From Alkalibacterium indicireducens (lineage in GTDB: Bacteria; Bacillota; Bacilli; Lactobacillales; Carnobacteriaceae_A): a DNA stretch of 29,793 nt. This document shows, piece after piece, positions 17,892 to 26,402 of the stretch; position 1 is the stretch's first letter; each line of letters begins with the position of its first letter. The notes beneath the pieces were generated by a model. It was not told the origin of the DNA. It was given only the letters and a program-made list of their open reading frames with translations, and searched no databases. The DNA is taken from the NCBI RefSeq assembly GCF_039522005.1, contig NZ_BAAADA010000014.1:1-29793 (forward strand), read 5' to 3'. The translations under genes and the position numbers were made by a program.

Positions 17892-17928
17892 AAAAGAGGG
17901 TCTCATCATCAGGATGGGCCCTCTTTTT
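17892..17928 (+). terminator. Terminator after the PepSY fragment
   Basis: AGAGGG-TCTCATC and GATGGG-CCCTCT form an imperfect stem ending in TTTTT, 25 nt after the stop codon. Confidence 0.7.
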
Positions 17929-18000
17929 CTGCAGATTAATATAATGTCGGGACTGTTTTTAGTTGAAATTCTCATTTCCGAAAAATGACCGTTTATTGTA

Positions 18001-18140
18001 AGGAGTTAGTGAGTTTTAACCGGTAACTCCTGAAGATTAACGACTAATCTTCAGAAGTAGCTCGAAATTAGGATCTTACTTCTATAGAAAACCCGGAATC
18101 TTCAGAAGTTGAGAAAATAATTTCTGGAACACCTGAAGAT
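18001..18140. repeat. Array of three AGT-N19-ACT hairpins, downstream of the NERD gene
   Basis: Unit 1 has arms AGGAGT (18001-18006) and ACTCCT (18026-18031). Unit 2 has CTTCAGAAGT (18049-18058) and ACTTCTATAG (18078-18087), with mismatches. Unit 3 has ATCTTCAGAAGT (18098-18109) and ACACCTGAAGAT (18129-18140), with mismatches. In all three the space between the AGT and the ACT (ACA in unit 3) is exactly 19 nt. A further perfect palindrome links units 1 and 2: CTGAAGATTA (18030-18039) with TAATCTTCAG (18045-18054). The array ends 10 nt from the stop of the NERD gene. Confidence 0.7.
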
Positions 18141-18149
18141 AGTATCGAT

Positions 18150-19061
18150 TTAACTGTAATATGTGCCTCTTCCAGCGAAATGAGTGTGATAGTTATTACT
18201 CAAGACATCTTGTATTCTTGATTTGGACCATGTGCTTCCGCACCATCTATAAATCAGTTGTTTAGTCAGTCGACTATCAGGAAAAAGCAGTCTGAATTCT
18301 TCTATGCTGCGATGAATGGCTTCAGTCGTTTTTTCTTGGTGCCCACACTGAGAGCATGTACGCAGTTGTCGGGAGGCAGTGTAGTCGAAGGAAAAGCATT
18401 CCGGACACAAGATGCCTTTTTCAAGTTGATCAAATTCATACTCAGGCAGATTAGATGGCCGATACTTGCTGTCATGAAGATTAACGAGTTTTTCTGCTAT
18501 AGCTATATTCCTATCATTTGCTATCGGCGTTTTTCCCCCAAACTGAGTAAAATGGTCTGGTAACTGTCCTGCAAATATTATGGCTGGATCTGGGGGTAGA
18601 GAATAGACATAAAAATTCGGATTTATATAAATGACGTAAGATGATATAGCGGTTTGATAACCGTACTTTAACAATAAATTATACAAGTAAGCTTTCTTTC
18701 TATCTGCTTGTGCTAAATGACTTTGCAAAATATGCCCGGATTTCGAAAAAAGACTTCCTTCTTTATAATGATACGATCCGGAATAGTTTTTGACTTCATA
18801 CAAATAGATATGATCAGCCGTAATAAGTAGAGAATCAATTTGGTACTGTGTATCTTGTGTGTTTAAAATCAAATCATTGATCACTAAGCCATTGATGAGT
18901 GAGTCTTTCATATAATGATCAAATTGTTTCTCACCTTCAAAACCCTTGATTTGGTTCTTATACTGTAATTTCTCATTAAACGATAAATTCATGCGGCAAT
19001 TTAAAGATTCTAGTATACGGTGGTTGATTGATTTTGTACGTTCTTTGAGTATCATGTGCAT
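18150..19061 (-). CDS. NERD-domain protein with C-terminal zinc ribbon
   Basis: This 303-residue protein has an N-terminal NERD (nuclease-related) domain at about 38-150: the opening GFEGEKQFDHYM and the core QIDSLLITADHIYLYEVKNYSG, whose D and ExK residues are those expected of a restriction-endonuclease-like fold. The region at about 215-245 has two CxxC pairs, CPEC and CSQC, which look like a zinc ribbon. The last 50 residues are basic and helical. The start is the ATG after AGGAGG. A second ATG two codons on is possible. NERD proteins occur in many bacteria, and some are thought to act in DNA processing or defence, but the substrate is unknown. It is a single gene placed between two arrays of similar hairpins and near the Wadjet operon, which makes a DNA-related role likely but unproven. 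Confidence 0.8.
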   Translation of the reverse strand: MHMILKERTKSINHRILESLNCRMNLSFNEKLQYKNQIKGFEGEKQFDHYMKDSLINGLVINDLILNTQDTQYQIDSLLITADHIYLYEVKNYSGSYHYKEGSLFSKSGHILQSHLAQADRKKAYLYNLLLKYGYQTAISSYVIYINPNFYVYSLPPDPAIIFAGQLPDHFTQFGGKTPIANDRNIAIAEKLVNLHDSKYRPSNLPEYEFDQLEKGILCPECFSFDYTASRQLRTCSQCGHQEKTTEAIHRSIEEFRLLFPDSRLTKQLIYRWCGSTWSKSRIQDVLSNNYHTHFAGRGTYYS

Positions 19062-19161
19062 AGAGCCTCCTATTATTTAGTCGTCTCTATTAATATATGC
19101 AAAAGAATCGAAAACTCACTTTTTTTCTTTGAATTTATTATTTTATTAATTAATTTGATGA

Positions 19162-19306
19162 AATCTTAAGAAGTAGACTTGAAAATCGGAAATACTTCTT
19201 AAGATTACGAAAAAACCAAAGAAGTCTGCCCGAAAACTGTCATTACTTCTTAAGATACGCCTATTATCTTAAGGAGTACTGCCGAATAAATCCTGAACTC
19301 CTTAAG
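19162..19306. repeat. Array of three AGT-N19-ACT hairpins, upstream of the NERD gene
   Basis: Unit 1 has perfect 13-bp arms AATCTTAAGAAGT (19162-19174) and ACTTCTTAAGATT (19194-19206). Unit 2 has AAGAAGT (19219-19225) and ACTTCTT (19245-19251). Unit 3 has perfect 10-bp arms CTTAAGGAGT (19268-19277) and ACTCCTTAAG (19297-19306). Each loop is exactly 19 nt. Two of the loops contain a GAAAA core. The stem words resemble those of the array at 18.0 kb, so the NERD gene is bracketed by related repeats. Confidence 0.75.
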
Positions 19307-19323
19307 TAAAGTACAAAGCAGAC

Positions 19324-19349
19324 TATTTTATCAGTGAGCTGATAAAATA
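19324..19349. terminator. Perfect 11-bp hairpin, possible terminator
   Basis: TATTTTATCAG and CTGATAAAATA pair perfectly around the tetraloop TGAG. It lacks a clear T run. It may be a weak terminator for the AraC-type gene on the minus strand, 250 nt away, or simply a structured spacer. From 19350 to 19602 I see no gene or other feature. Confidence 0.4.
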
Positions 19350-19602
19350 TACATCATTCTAAGGAATGAGCTGTTGTTTGAAGCAATCGAACTCAAGTAT
19401 ATTAGAATTAAGTCTCTTTTTCATTAGTTAGACTTGCTAACATTAATTCAGGTTAAACTCCTCTCGCAAGTTACTATAGATGCCATCTCCAATTTGATTA
19501 ACATTTTTCACTTGGCTTTAGGAAATAAAAGGGCCATTATGCTGACAGTATTCAATAATATAAGTCGCTCTCTTTGGACCGATAAAAGTGTCTAGTCGAG
19601 CT

Positions 19603-20430
19603 TCATTTTTGTGTAGATTTTCGATATTGACTTGGAGTTAACAGAAAATAGTTCTTGAATGCTTTTGAAAAGGTGACTTGATCATTGTAGCCGACTGAAA
19701 AAGCAATTTCATTTATCGTCATCTTGGTTGCAAATAATAATTGGCTGGCTCTTTTCATCCTTACATCCATCATATATTTCTTTGGTGAAAGACCTATATT
19801 TTTTTTAAACAAAACACTCAGATAACTGCGGTTAATATTTAGTTGATCAGCGATGGATTGAATGTCTATGTTGTTATGATAATTTTGATCAATATAGTTT
19901 TTTATTTGCGAAAAATAGTCGTGTTTGATTTTGTTTTCTCTCAAAGGATTTGGATAAGCTTTTCCCAGCTCATACATAATGGAATAGAGGTAGCTGTATG
20001 CTTTGATGTAATCTAATTGAGTTAAGTTACTCTCTGTCTGCAAAACAATTTCCTTAATTAAATTTCCGATAGTTTTAGTTTTTTTAGATTGACTGTATTT
20101 TAAAATGGCGGTCTCATTTATTTTACTCAAGCTTAAAAGGTCTTCCAGCTTTGTTCCGCTGATGCCGATCCAGTAATAAGACCAGGGATCACTACTGTTA
20201 GCGACATAGTATGTCATTTCGTTAGGTTTCAGCAAAAACAGGTCTCCGGCTTCTAAAGCAAAGTTCTCATGATTGTAATAAAAGGTTCCCGTTCCGTGCG
20301 TTATATAATGCAAAACATAATTATTTCTAACAGAAGGGCCATAGCTGTAAGAAGGTTCCAGGTCTTCATATCCGCAAAAGTCTATCGAAAGATCCAGCAT
20401 GTTCACATTGTGTTCCGAATAGATTAACAA
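19603..20430 (-). CDS. AraC-family regulator of the alpha-galactoside operon
   Basis: This 275-residue regulator has an N-terminal cupin-like sugar-sensing domain (about 1-140, with HGTGTFYYNHENFALEAGDLFLLKPNE-type turns) and a C-terminal AraC DNA-binding domain (about 170-272) with two helix-turn-helix motifs: IQSIADQLNINRSYLSVLFKK and INEIAFSVGYNDQVTFSKAFK, followed by TPSQYRK. It starts at a TTG preceded by AAAGGAG about 10 nt away; the next in-frame ATG is ten codons on. It diverges from the transporter operon, and the region between them holds candidate sites. By analogy with MsmR/RafR of other Lactobacillales it should activate the operon when raffinose, melibiose or similar sugars are present. 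The effector is inferred from the neighbouring enzyme. Confidence 0.88.
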   Translation of the reverse strand: MLIYSEHNVNMLDLSIDFCGYEDLEPSYSYGPSVRNNYVLHYITHGTGTFYYNHENFALEAGDLFLLKPNEMTYYVANSSDPWSYYWIGISGTKLEDLLSLSKINETAILKYSQSKKTKTIGNLIKEIVLQTESNLTQLDYIKAYSYLYSIMYELGKAYPNPLRENKIKHDYFSQIKNYIDQNYHNNIDIQSIADQLNINRSYLSVLFKKNIGLSPKKYMMDVRMKRASQLLFATKMTINEIAFSVGYNDQVTFSKAFKNYFLLTPSQYRKSTQK

Positions 20431-20536
20431 AAAATAACAACTCCTTTTTACTTACATCCAACATTATACCATTTTTATATAACAAAATGCCATTAATTAG
20501 AATGCTTTATCAAGGTATGCTGAACTTGTTCATTAA

Positions 20537-20550
20537 ATAAAGCGCTATCT
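20537..20550 (+). promoter_or_regulatory. Possible catabolite-response element in the operon promoter
   Basis: The core AAAGCGCT (20539-20546) matches the centre of the CcpA cre consensus, and about 10 of 14 positions agree overall. Next to it GCTATC and GATAGC form a spaced inverted repeat. TATAAA at 20553-20558 may be the -10 box, but no good -35 is correctly spaced, as often seen where an AraC-type activator is needed. Confidence 0.35.
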
Positions 20551-20608
20551 TTTATAAACTTTGCAGAAATGATAGCTATTATTTTAAATACAGAAAAGAG
20601 GAAAAATA

Positions 20609-21847
20609 ATGAAATTTGATAAAAAATATGTCGTTTTAGCCACTTCAGCATTTTTGTTATCCGCATGCGGGAATGGTGATGATGATTCAGCTGGCAGCAG
20701 ATCGCTTGAAGTGTTCAGTCAGAAGCCGGAAATGCAGGCTCAGCTGCAGGCGATAGTTGATGATTTTAATGAAGAATATGAGGCAGATTTGGAATTGGTC
20801 AGTGTTCCTGATCCTGGAACTGTTTTACGCACAAGGATAGCAAATAATGATGCTCCAGATATCATAAATATCTTTCCTCAAAATACTGATTTTCAGCAAT
20901 GGTCATCGGCTGGTGAATTTATAGAATTATCTAACGAGGAATTTATGGATAATATCGTAGAAGGTGCTGCTGAAGAATATGCTATCAATGATGGGATTTA
21001 TTCTTTACCTTTAACGACAAACGCTTGGGGATTTTTCTACAATGAAGATAAATTCAATGAGCTGTCTTTAGAAGTACCGGAAACATGGGCAGAATTTGAG
21101 CAGCTTGTTGAAGATATAAATAATGCAGGCGAAGTCCCTTTTGCAGGAGCATTTTCTACTGCAGATTCCTGGACTCTAAACGGCTTTCATCAGTTGGCAT
21201 GGGCACAAGCCGCTGGGGGATATGATGGGGCTAATGACTATCTAAGGCATAGCGAACCAGGAGCGATCAGTACGAAAGATCCTGAATTTCAGAGAGTCAC
21301 GGACCAGCTTTCGCTTTTAATAGGCAATGCACAGAGAAACTCAGCTGGTGCCTCATACAATGATGCGATAGCTGCTTTTACAAATGAAGACGCACTTATC
21401 ATGCCTAATGGGATCTGGGCGTTGCCAGCAATCAATGAGCAAAATCCTGACTTTACAGTCCGCTCGTTTGCCTATCCAGGAGAAAATCCGGGTGAACAAT
21501 TAACCGTAGGTGCTGCTGATCTGGCCTTTTCAATTAGTGAATCAACCAGTAATCCTGAACTGGCTTTACAATTCTTAGAGTATATGAGTGATCCAGACGT
21601 TCTTCGACGCTATTACGAAGTAGACGGGATGCCGACCTCGTTAGTTGAGCTGCAAGATGACGACTCATTTGAAGAAACATATGGAATCACTCAGTATACA
21701 TTTACAGATCAGCAAATGATTTGGCTTCATCAAGACTGGGATTCTGAAGAAGGGTTCTGGCACGCGACAGTTGATTTTATTAATGGCGGAGGAGATGAAG
21801 AGGCTTTAGCAAATAGTCTAAACCAATTTTTCGATCCAATGAAATAA
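20609..21847 (+). CDS. Sugar ABC transporter substrate-binding lipoprotein (MsmE/RafE-like)
   Basis: This 412-residue protein starts with a short lipoprotein signal ending in the lipobox LLSAC, so C20 would be lipid-anchored after cleavage. The mature part is a family 1 extracellular solute-binding protein: NDAPDIINIFPQNTDFQQW, GIYSLPLTTNAWGFFYNEDKF, PETWAEFEQLVEDI and NGIWALPAINEQNPDF are typical segments. It should capture an alpha-galactoside such as raffinose outside the cell and deliver it to the two permeases downstream. It is notably acidic. GAGGAAAA precedes the ATG. A stable hairpin follows it (21861-21894), which may protect this part of the message and raise its expression above the permeases. 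The exact sugar is inferred from the GH36 enzyme in the operon. Confidence 0.9.
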   Translation: MKFDKKYVVLATSAFLLSACGNGDDDSAGSRSLEVFSQKPEMQAQLQAIVDDFNEEYEADLELVSVPDPGTVLRTRIANNDAPDIINIFPQNTDFQQWSSAGEFIELSNEEFMDNIVEGAAEEYAINDGIYSLPLTTNAWGFFYNEDKFNELSLEVPETWAEFEQLVEDINNAGEVPFAGAFSTADSWTLNGFHQLAWAQAAGGYDGANDYLRHSEPGAISTKDPEFQRVTDQLSLLIGNAQRNSAGASYNDAIAAFTNEDALIMPNGIWALPAINEQNPDFTVRSFAYPGENPGEQLTVGAADLAFSISESTSNPELALQFLEYMSDPDVLRRYYEVDGMPTSLVELQDDDSFEETYGITQYTFTDQQMIWLHQDWDSEEGFWHATVDFINGGGDEEALANSLNQFFDPMK

Positions 21848-21860
21848 TCTGCATAGAAAG

Positions 21861-21894
21861 TTAAAGCAGAGGTGATCACTTGCTTCTGCTTTAA
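21861..21894 (+). promoter_or_regulatory. Intercistronic hairpin after the binding-protein gene
   Basis: TTAAAGCAGA and TCTGCTTTAA form a perfect 10-bp stem with a 14-nt loop that itself contains GTGATCAC. Only a short mixed A/T run follows. It lies between the binding-protein and permease genes and may act as a partial terminator or as an mRNA stabiliser. Confidence 0.6.
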
Positions 21895-21923
21895 TAAAAA
21901 ATCAATACTTAGGAGAGAGATTG

Positions 21924-22793
21924 ATGAAGAAAAGCTTTTTATCCAGACACTGGGGCTATCTATTTTTGATCATACCTATCGTTTTACAAATCGTTTTCTT
22001 TTTTACTCCTTTAGCTCAAGGATTTTTCTTGAGTTTAACCAATTATACTGGTCTTACACAAAATTATGACTTAGTCGGGTTCTCAAACTATACAGCTGCT
22101 TTTTCTGATCCTAGATTCATCAGCAGTATCCGTTTCACGACATTATTTACGATTGTGATGATTGTAGGGCAGATAACGATTGGTTTAGGAGTAGGACTGC
22201 TATTAAATGAGAAAATGCCTGGCAGAGGATTTTTTAGAACAACCTATTTTTTTCCAGCTGTTTTAAGTACAGTTACTGTTGGTCTGATATTCAGCCAAAT
22301 TTTTAATTATGGTATTCCTCAAATTGGTGAATTGTTCGATATAGAGTTTCTTAAAAATAACTTACTTGCCAGTGCAAGTACTGCACCGTGGGCAGTATCA
22401 TTTGTAGCGTTGTGGCAGGGAGTTGCCATGCCTATCATTATTTTTCTGGCAGGGTTACAGAGTATTCCAACTGAAATTTTAGAAGCTGCAAAGATTGATG
22501 GGGCAACAGAAGTACAGACTTTTTTTAATATCAAACTTCCTTACTTGCTTCCGTCAATCAGTATTGTATTTATTCTAGCTTTAAAATCCGGGTTGACCGC
22601 ATTCGATAATATTTTTGCCTTGACTGGCGGGGGCCCACAAAATAGTACAACAAGTTTAGGGTTATTAGTCTACAATACAGCATTTACCTTTAATCAAGCA
22701 GGGTATGCTAATGCAATCGCAATGATCCTTTTCTTAATCATTATTATTATATCTATAGTTCAATTGCATATCAGCAGTCGTTTCGAAGTGTGA
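21924..22793 (+). CDS. Sugar ABC transporter permease, MalF-type (MsmF/RafF-like)
   Basis: This is a 289-residue inner membrane permease with six hydrophobic spans, starting at an ATG 8 nt after AGGAG (an in-frame TTG directly before it is less likely). The binding-protein-dependent transport signature is seen as EILEAAKIDGATEVQTFFNIKLPYLLPSI (about residues 191-219, the EAA loop that contacts the ATPase). The segment FDNIFALTGGGPQNSTT is typical of sugar permeases of the MalF group. It would form a heterodimer with the next permease. No ATPase gene is present in this operon, which is common in Lactobacillales, where a shared MsmK-type ATPase encoded elsewhere serves several sugar importers. 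Confidence 0.9.
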   Translation: MKKSFLSRHWGYLFLIIPIVLQIVFFFTPLAQGFFLSLTNYTGLTQNYDLVGFSNYTAAFSDPRFISSIRFTTLFTIVMIVGQITIGLGVGLLLNEKMPGRGFFRTTYFFPAVLSTVTVGLIFSQIFNYGIPQIGELFDIEFLKNNLLASASTAPWAVSFVALWQGVAMPIIIFLAGLQSIPTEILEAAKIDGATEVQTFFNIKLPYLLPSISIVFILALKSGLTAFDNIFALTGGGPQNSTTSLGLLVYNTAFTFNQAGYANAIAMILFLIIIIISIVQLHISSRFEV

Positions 22794-22810
22794 TAGGAGG
22801 AAAAGTTTTG

Positions 22811-23909
22811 ATGAAAAGAGTCATTAACTCAAGTTTCGCACCCTGATCAAACCTTGGAAANNNNNNNNNNNNNNNNNNNNNNNNNNNNNNNNNNNNNNNN
22901 NNNNNNNNNNNNNNNNNNNNNNNNNNNNNNNNNNNNNNNNNNNNNNNNNNNNNNNNNNNNNNNNNNNNNNNNNNNNNNNNNNNNNNNNNNNNNNNNNNNN
23001 NNNNNNNNNNNNNNNNNNNNNNNNNNNNNNNNNNNNNNNNNNNNNNNNNNNNNNNNNNNNNNNNNNAGGATAGAACGGGGTTCTTAGGGGTGCGAAACTT
23101 GAGTCATTAAATACAGTTTATTATCAACTGGAATAGCGTTTATAATCATACCGCTTTACTTGACATTTGCCAGTTCTGTTAAAGAAACGTCTCAAATCAC
23201 CGGAAACTTTTTTGGCATACCTAACCCCTTTACCTGGGATAATTTTCAAAGAGTATTTGCTGATGGAGTATGGACGTATTTTTGGAACTCAACAGTTATA
23301 ACCATTCTGTCTGCTATTTTGATCGTACTCGTGGTTCCAATGGGCGCTTTTGCTCTGGTAAGAAACATGACGAAGAATAAAAGTTTTAAGATGATTTATT
23401 TCTTGTTGATTATTGGTATTTTTGTACCTTTCCAGGTCATCATGCTGCCGATCACAAGGTTAATGAGTGATTTTAATTTACTGACAATTCCAGGATTGAT
23501 TATTTTGTACTTAACCTTTTCAATTCCACAATCTTTGTTTTTGTATACAGGCTACATTCGAGCGGTCGTTCCAATCGAACTGGACGAAGCTGCTACAATT
23601 GATGGGTGCAATGCATTCCAAACGTATTTCAAAGTAATTTTTCCAGTTCTTAAACCCATGCATGCTACTGTTCTTATTATCAATATTTTATGGATTTGGA
23701 ATGATTTTCTGTTACCTCTACTCATTTTAAACCGCAGAAGCAGTAACTGGACTTTGCCGTTGTTTCAGTATAACTATCAAGGTCAATATTTTAATGATTT
23801 CGGCCCGTCATTTGCATCATACGTGATCGGTATTGTATCCATATTGGTTGTTTATTTAATATTCCAGAAAAATATCATATCCGGTATGACAAGCGGAACA
23901 GTGAAATAA
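22811..23909 (+). pseudogene. Sugar ABC transporter permease, MalG-type, interrupted by an insertion sequence
   Basis: The gene starts at the ATG at 22811, after TAGGAGG, but is broken after 17 bases by an inserted element. Joining 22811-22827 to 23111-23909 gives exactly 272 codons, a 271-residue permease starting MKRVIKYSLL with no frame change. The rest shows the typical spans, the EAA loop IELDEAATIDGCNAFQTYFKVIFPVLKP (about 180-207) and the end SGMTSGTVK. The downstream fragment has an open frame from 23160 but no ribosome site of its own. It is the MsmG/RafG-like partner of the preceding permease. In this strain the importer should be inactive unless the element is present in only part of the population or the join is an assembly error. 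Confidence 0.85.
22828..23103. mobile_element. Insertion sequence, ends visible and body replaced by Ns
   Basis: Perfect 16-bp inverted repeats CTCAAGTTTCGCACCC (22828-22843) and its complement (23088-23103) border the gap. TCATTAA flanks both sides directly (22821-22827 and 23104-23110) as a target duplication of 7 bp, up to 10 bp depending on where the end is drawn. Only 33 and 37 bases of the element are readable; the 206 Ns are a placeholder, because multi-copy elements rarely assemble from short reads. The true body should be longer and carry a transposase. I cannot assign the family from the ends alone. Confidence 0.85.
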
Positions 23910-23947
23910 GATTAAGATTAACAATTTTTAGAAAAACGGAGGCACAC

Positions 23948-26173
23948 ATGTCTATTGTTTATAACGAACACCAAAAAAGTTTTCACCTGACGAATGGTAA
24001 AATAAGCTATCAATTTTCAGTAGAAAATGATCGATTCCTGATTCATAATTACTGGGGAAAAGCTATCCAGTCTAATACAATGAATGGAGATTTTCCATTA
24101 TCTGACCATTCATTTAGTCCAACTCCATTTAATGTTGAGGGAAGAGAGTTTTCAATGAATACTCAAGCTCAAGAATTCCCTGTAAATGGCTATGGGGATT
24201 TTAGAGAAACGGCACTTGAACATCGCTACAAAGACGGATCCTTCGTAACCCAGCTAAGTTATGAAGGCTATGAAATCATTGAAGGAAAGCCTGAACTTGA
24301 GGGATTACCTCACACTTATTTAAATGAGAAAAGCGAAGCGGAAACGTTGATCGTCTATTTAAAAGATGAATTATATAACATGAAGTACAGTCTACATTAC
24401 ACAATTTTTAAAGAATTCTCTATTATTACTAGATCAGTAACAATTAAAAATGATGGAAAAGAAGCTATTGAGATAAATAAATTGCTTAGTGCTTCAGTAG
24501 ATTTTGATCATTCAGACTTTGATTTCATTCAACTATCTGGAGCGTGGGGAAGAGAGCGAGAGTTGAGAAGAAACCCGCTTTCTCGAGGTGTCCACAAAAT
24601 CGATTCAAAACGGGGAACAACTGCTCATACCTATCAGCCGTTCTTTGCATTAGTTGATCCACAGACTACTGAACATACCGGTGAAGTTTACGGTTTTCAT
24701 TTTGTTTATACCGGAGAATTTGTCGGAAGTGTTGAAGTCAGTGAATACGATCAAACAAGAGCACAGATGGGAATCAACCCTGAGCATTTTAATTGGAAGC
24801 TAGAACCGACAGATTATTTTCAGGCACCAGAAGTGGTTATGGTTTACAGCGATAAAGGAACAAATGATATGTCTCAGGAGTTGCATAAACTTTACCAGAA
24901 CCACTTGATACGTGGTGAACATCAATTTAAAGAACGTCCTGTTTTGATCAATAATTGGGAAGCGACTTATTTTGAGTTTTCTGAAGAGAAGATTGAAAAA
25001 ATTGCTGAAGAATCTTCGAAACTAGGGATGGAACTGTTTGTACTGGATGATGGGTGGTTTGGAAAAAGAGATGATGACACCACTTCACTCGGAGACTGGT
25101 TTGAATATGAAGAAAAACTGCCTAACGGGCTTAAATCTTTAGCAGAATCCGTAAAAAATAAAGGAATGAAGTTCGGATTATGGTTCGAACCGGAGATGAT
25201 TTCAAAAGACAGTAAATTATACAAAAATCATCCTCAGTGGCTATTAAAGGCGAACGATCGTCATCCTAGTCATAGTAGGGAACAGTATATTTTAGATTAT
25301 AGTCAAAAAGAAGCCAGAGAGCATATTGTCAAACAGATGACAGCCATATTAGATGAGGTACCCATCGACTATATCAAGTGGGATTTCAATAGAAACTTGA
25401 CAGAAATCGGGTCACAGTCACCTTTGATTCGTGATGGAGAAGTTTCACATCGATTTGTTCTGGGACTCTATGACGTGTTAGAGGAGCTGGTTACCAGTTA
25501 TCCTAATATTCTTTGGGAAAGTTGTTCGGGTGGAGGCGGACGCTATGATCCTGGAATGCTTTACTATATGCCTCAAACATGGACGTCTGACAACACTGAT
25601 GCAGTAGCTCGATTAGGCATTCAAACAGGAACAAGCTTTGTTATGCCAATTAGTTCTATGGGGGCCCATGTGTCAGCTGTTCCTAATCATCAAGTCAACC
25701 GAATGACTTCCTTGAAAATGCGTGGAGATGTTGCAATGGCAGGAAATCTAGGCTATGAATTAGATGTCACCTCGCTTTCGGATGAAGAGAAACAAACAGT
25801 GAAGGACCAAGTATCTTTTTACAAGGAACATCGTAGACTCATTCAATATGGCGATTTCTACAGACTCTTGAATCCTTTTGAAGGAAAAAATCAAACCGCT
25901 TGGATTTTTGTAGATGAGGAAAAGAACGAAGCACTGTTTTACTACTATACAATTCTGGCAGAAGCCAATAAAGCAATGCCTCGCGTGAAATTTGTCGGAT
26001 TAGATCTAGATAAAGAATATCGACTCAACCAGTCAGATGTGACTTTATATGGAAATGAATTAATGTATAAAGGACTCTATATGGATCCTAAAGCCCCATG
26101 GTATGAGTGTTCTGACAAGTATCATGTTGAAGATTTCAGCAGTGTCAGAATAAAATTGGAATCAGTAAACTAA
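23948..26173 (+). CDS. Alpha-galactosidase, GH36 family
   Basis: This 741-residue cytoplasmic enzyme hydrolyses terminal alpha-1,6-galactose from raffinose-family sugars or melibiose. The N-terminal beta-supersandwich domain (about 1-320) precedes the catalytic barrel. The nucleophile is D479 in IKWDFNRN and the acid/base is D548 in WTSDNTDAVARL; these fit the GH36 bacterial group (AgaA of Geobacillus uses nearly the same numbering). Other family segments are VLDDGWFGKRDDD, FGLWFEPEMIS and WESCSGGGGRYDPGMLYY. Length is normal for the tetrameric GH36 enzymes. A GGAGG site lies upstream of the ATG. It is the last gene of the operon and gives the system its substrate. It may still work on sugars entering by another route, since the permease gene ahead of it is disrupted. 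Confidence 0.93.
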   Translation: MSIVYNEHQKSFHLTNGKISYQFSVENDRFLIHNYWGKAIQSNTMNGDFPLSDHSFSPTPFNVEGREFSMNTQAQEFPVNGYGDFRETALEHRYKDGSFVTQLSYEGYEIIEGKPELEGLPHTYLNEKSEAETLIVYLKDELYNMKYSLHYTIFKEFSIITRSVTIKNDGKEAIEINKLLSASVDFDHSDFDFIQLSGAWGRERELRRNPLSRGVHKIDSKRGTTAHTYQPFFALVDPQTTEHTGEVYGFHFVYTGEFVGSVEVSEYDQTRAQMGINPEHFNWKLEPTDYFQAPEVVMVYSDKGTNDMSQELHKLYQNHLIRGEHQFKERPVLINNWEATYFEFSEEKIEKIAEESSKLGMELFVLDDGWFGKRDDDTTSLGDWFEYEEKLPNGLKSLAESVKNKGMKFGLWFEPEMISKDSKLYKNHPQWLLKANDRHPSHSREQYILDYSQKEAREHIVKQMTAILDEVPIDYIKWDFNRNLTEIGSQSPLIRDGEVSHRFVLGLYDVLEELVTSYPNILWESCSGGGGRYDPGMLYYMPQTWTSDNTDAVARLGIQTGTSFVMPISSMGAHVSAVPNHQVNRMTSLKMRGDVAMAGNLGYELDVTSLSDEEKQTVKDQVSFYKEHRRLIQYGDFYRLLNPFEGKNQTAWIFVDEEKNEALFYYYTILAEANKAMPRVKFVGLDLDKEYRLNQSDVTLYGNELMYKGLYMDPKAPWYECSDKYHVEDFSSVRIKLESVN

Positions 26174-26290
26174 AAACTTTGGTAGTGGAGGTACTGACAA
26201 CAAGCTGTATAAAAATATATAATTTTTTTCAATCGATAGCCAACACCGCCATCTTCGACCAAGTTTATGGAAAGAATTATCAGTGTAGAA

Positions 26291-26334
26291 AAAAACAGAC
26301 CAGCTAAGTCACGAATCTTAGCTGGTCTGTTTTT
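26291..26334 (+). terminator. Strong terminator of the alpha-galactoside operon
   Basis: AACAGACCAGCTAAG and CTTAGCTGGTCTGTT form a perfect 15-bp stem with an 8-nt loop and a T run. Between the gene and this site, 26174-26270 contains a weaker imperfect inverted repeat (AAACTTTGGT against ACCAAGTTT). Confidence 0.9.
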
Positions 26335-26402
26335 GCGTTTATTTATAGAAAATAGCGACGAGAAGTAAGGATTTTGCGTTTATTTTGAAGGGAATTTATC
26401 TT

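Noticed and set aside
22854..23087. 77-codon open frame across the gap
   Set aside because: It is made almost entirely of Ns and carries no information.
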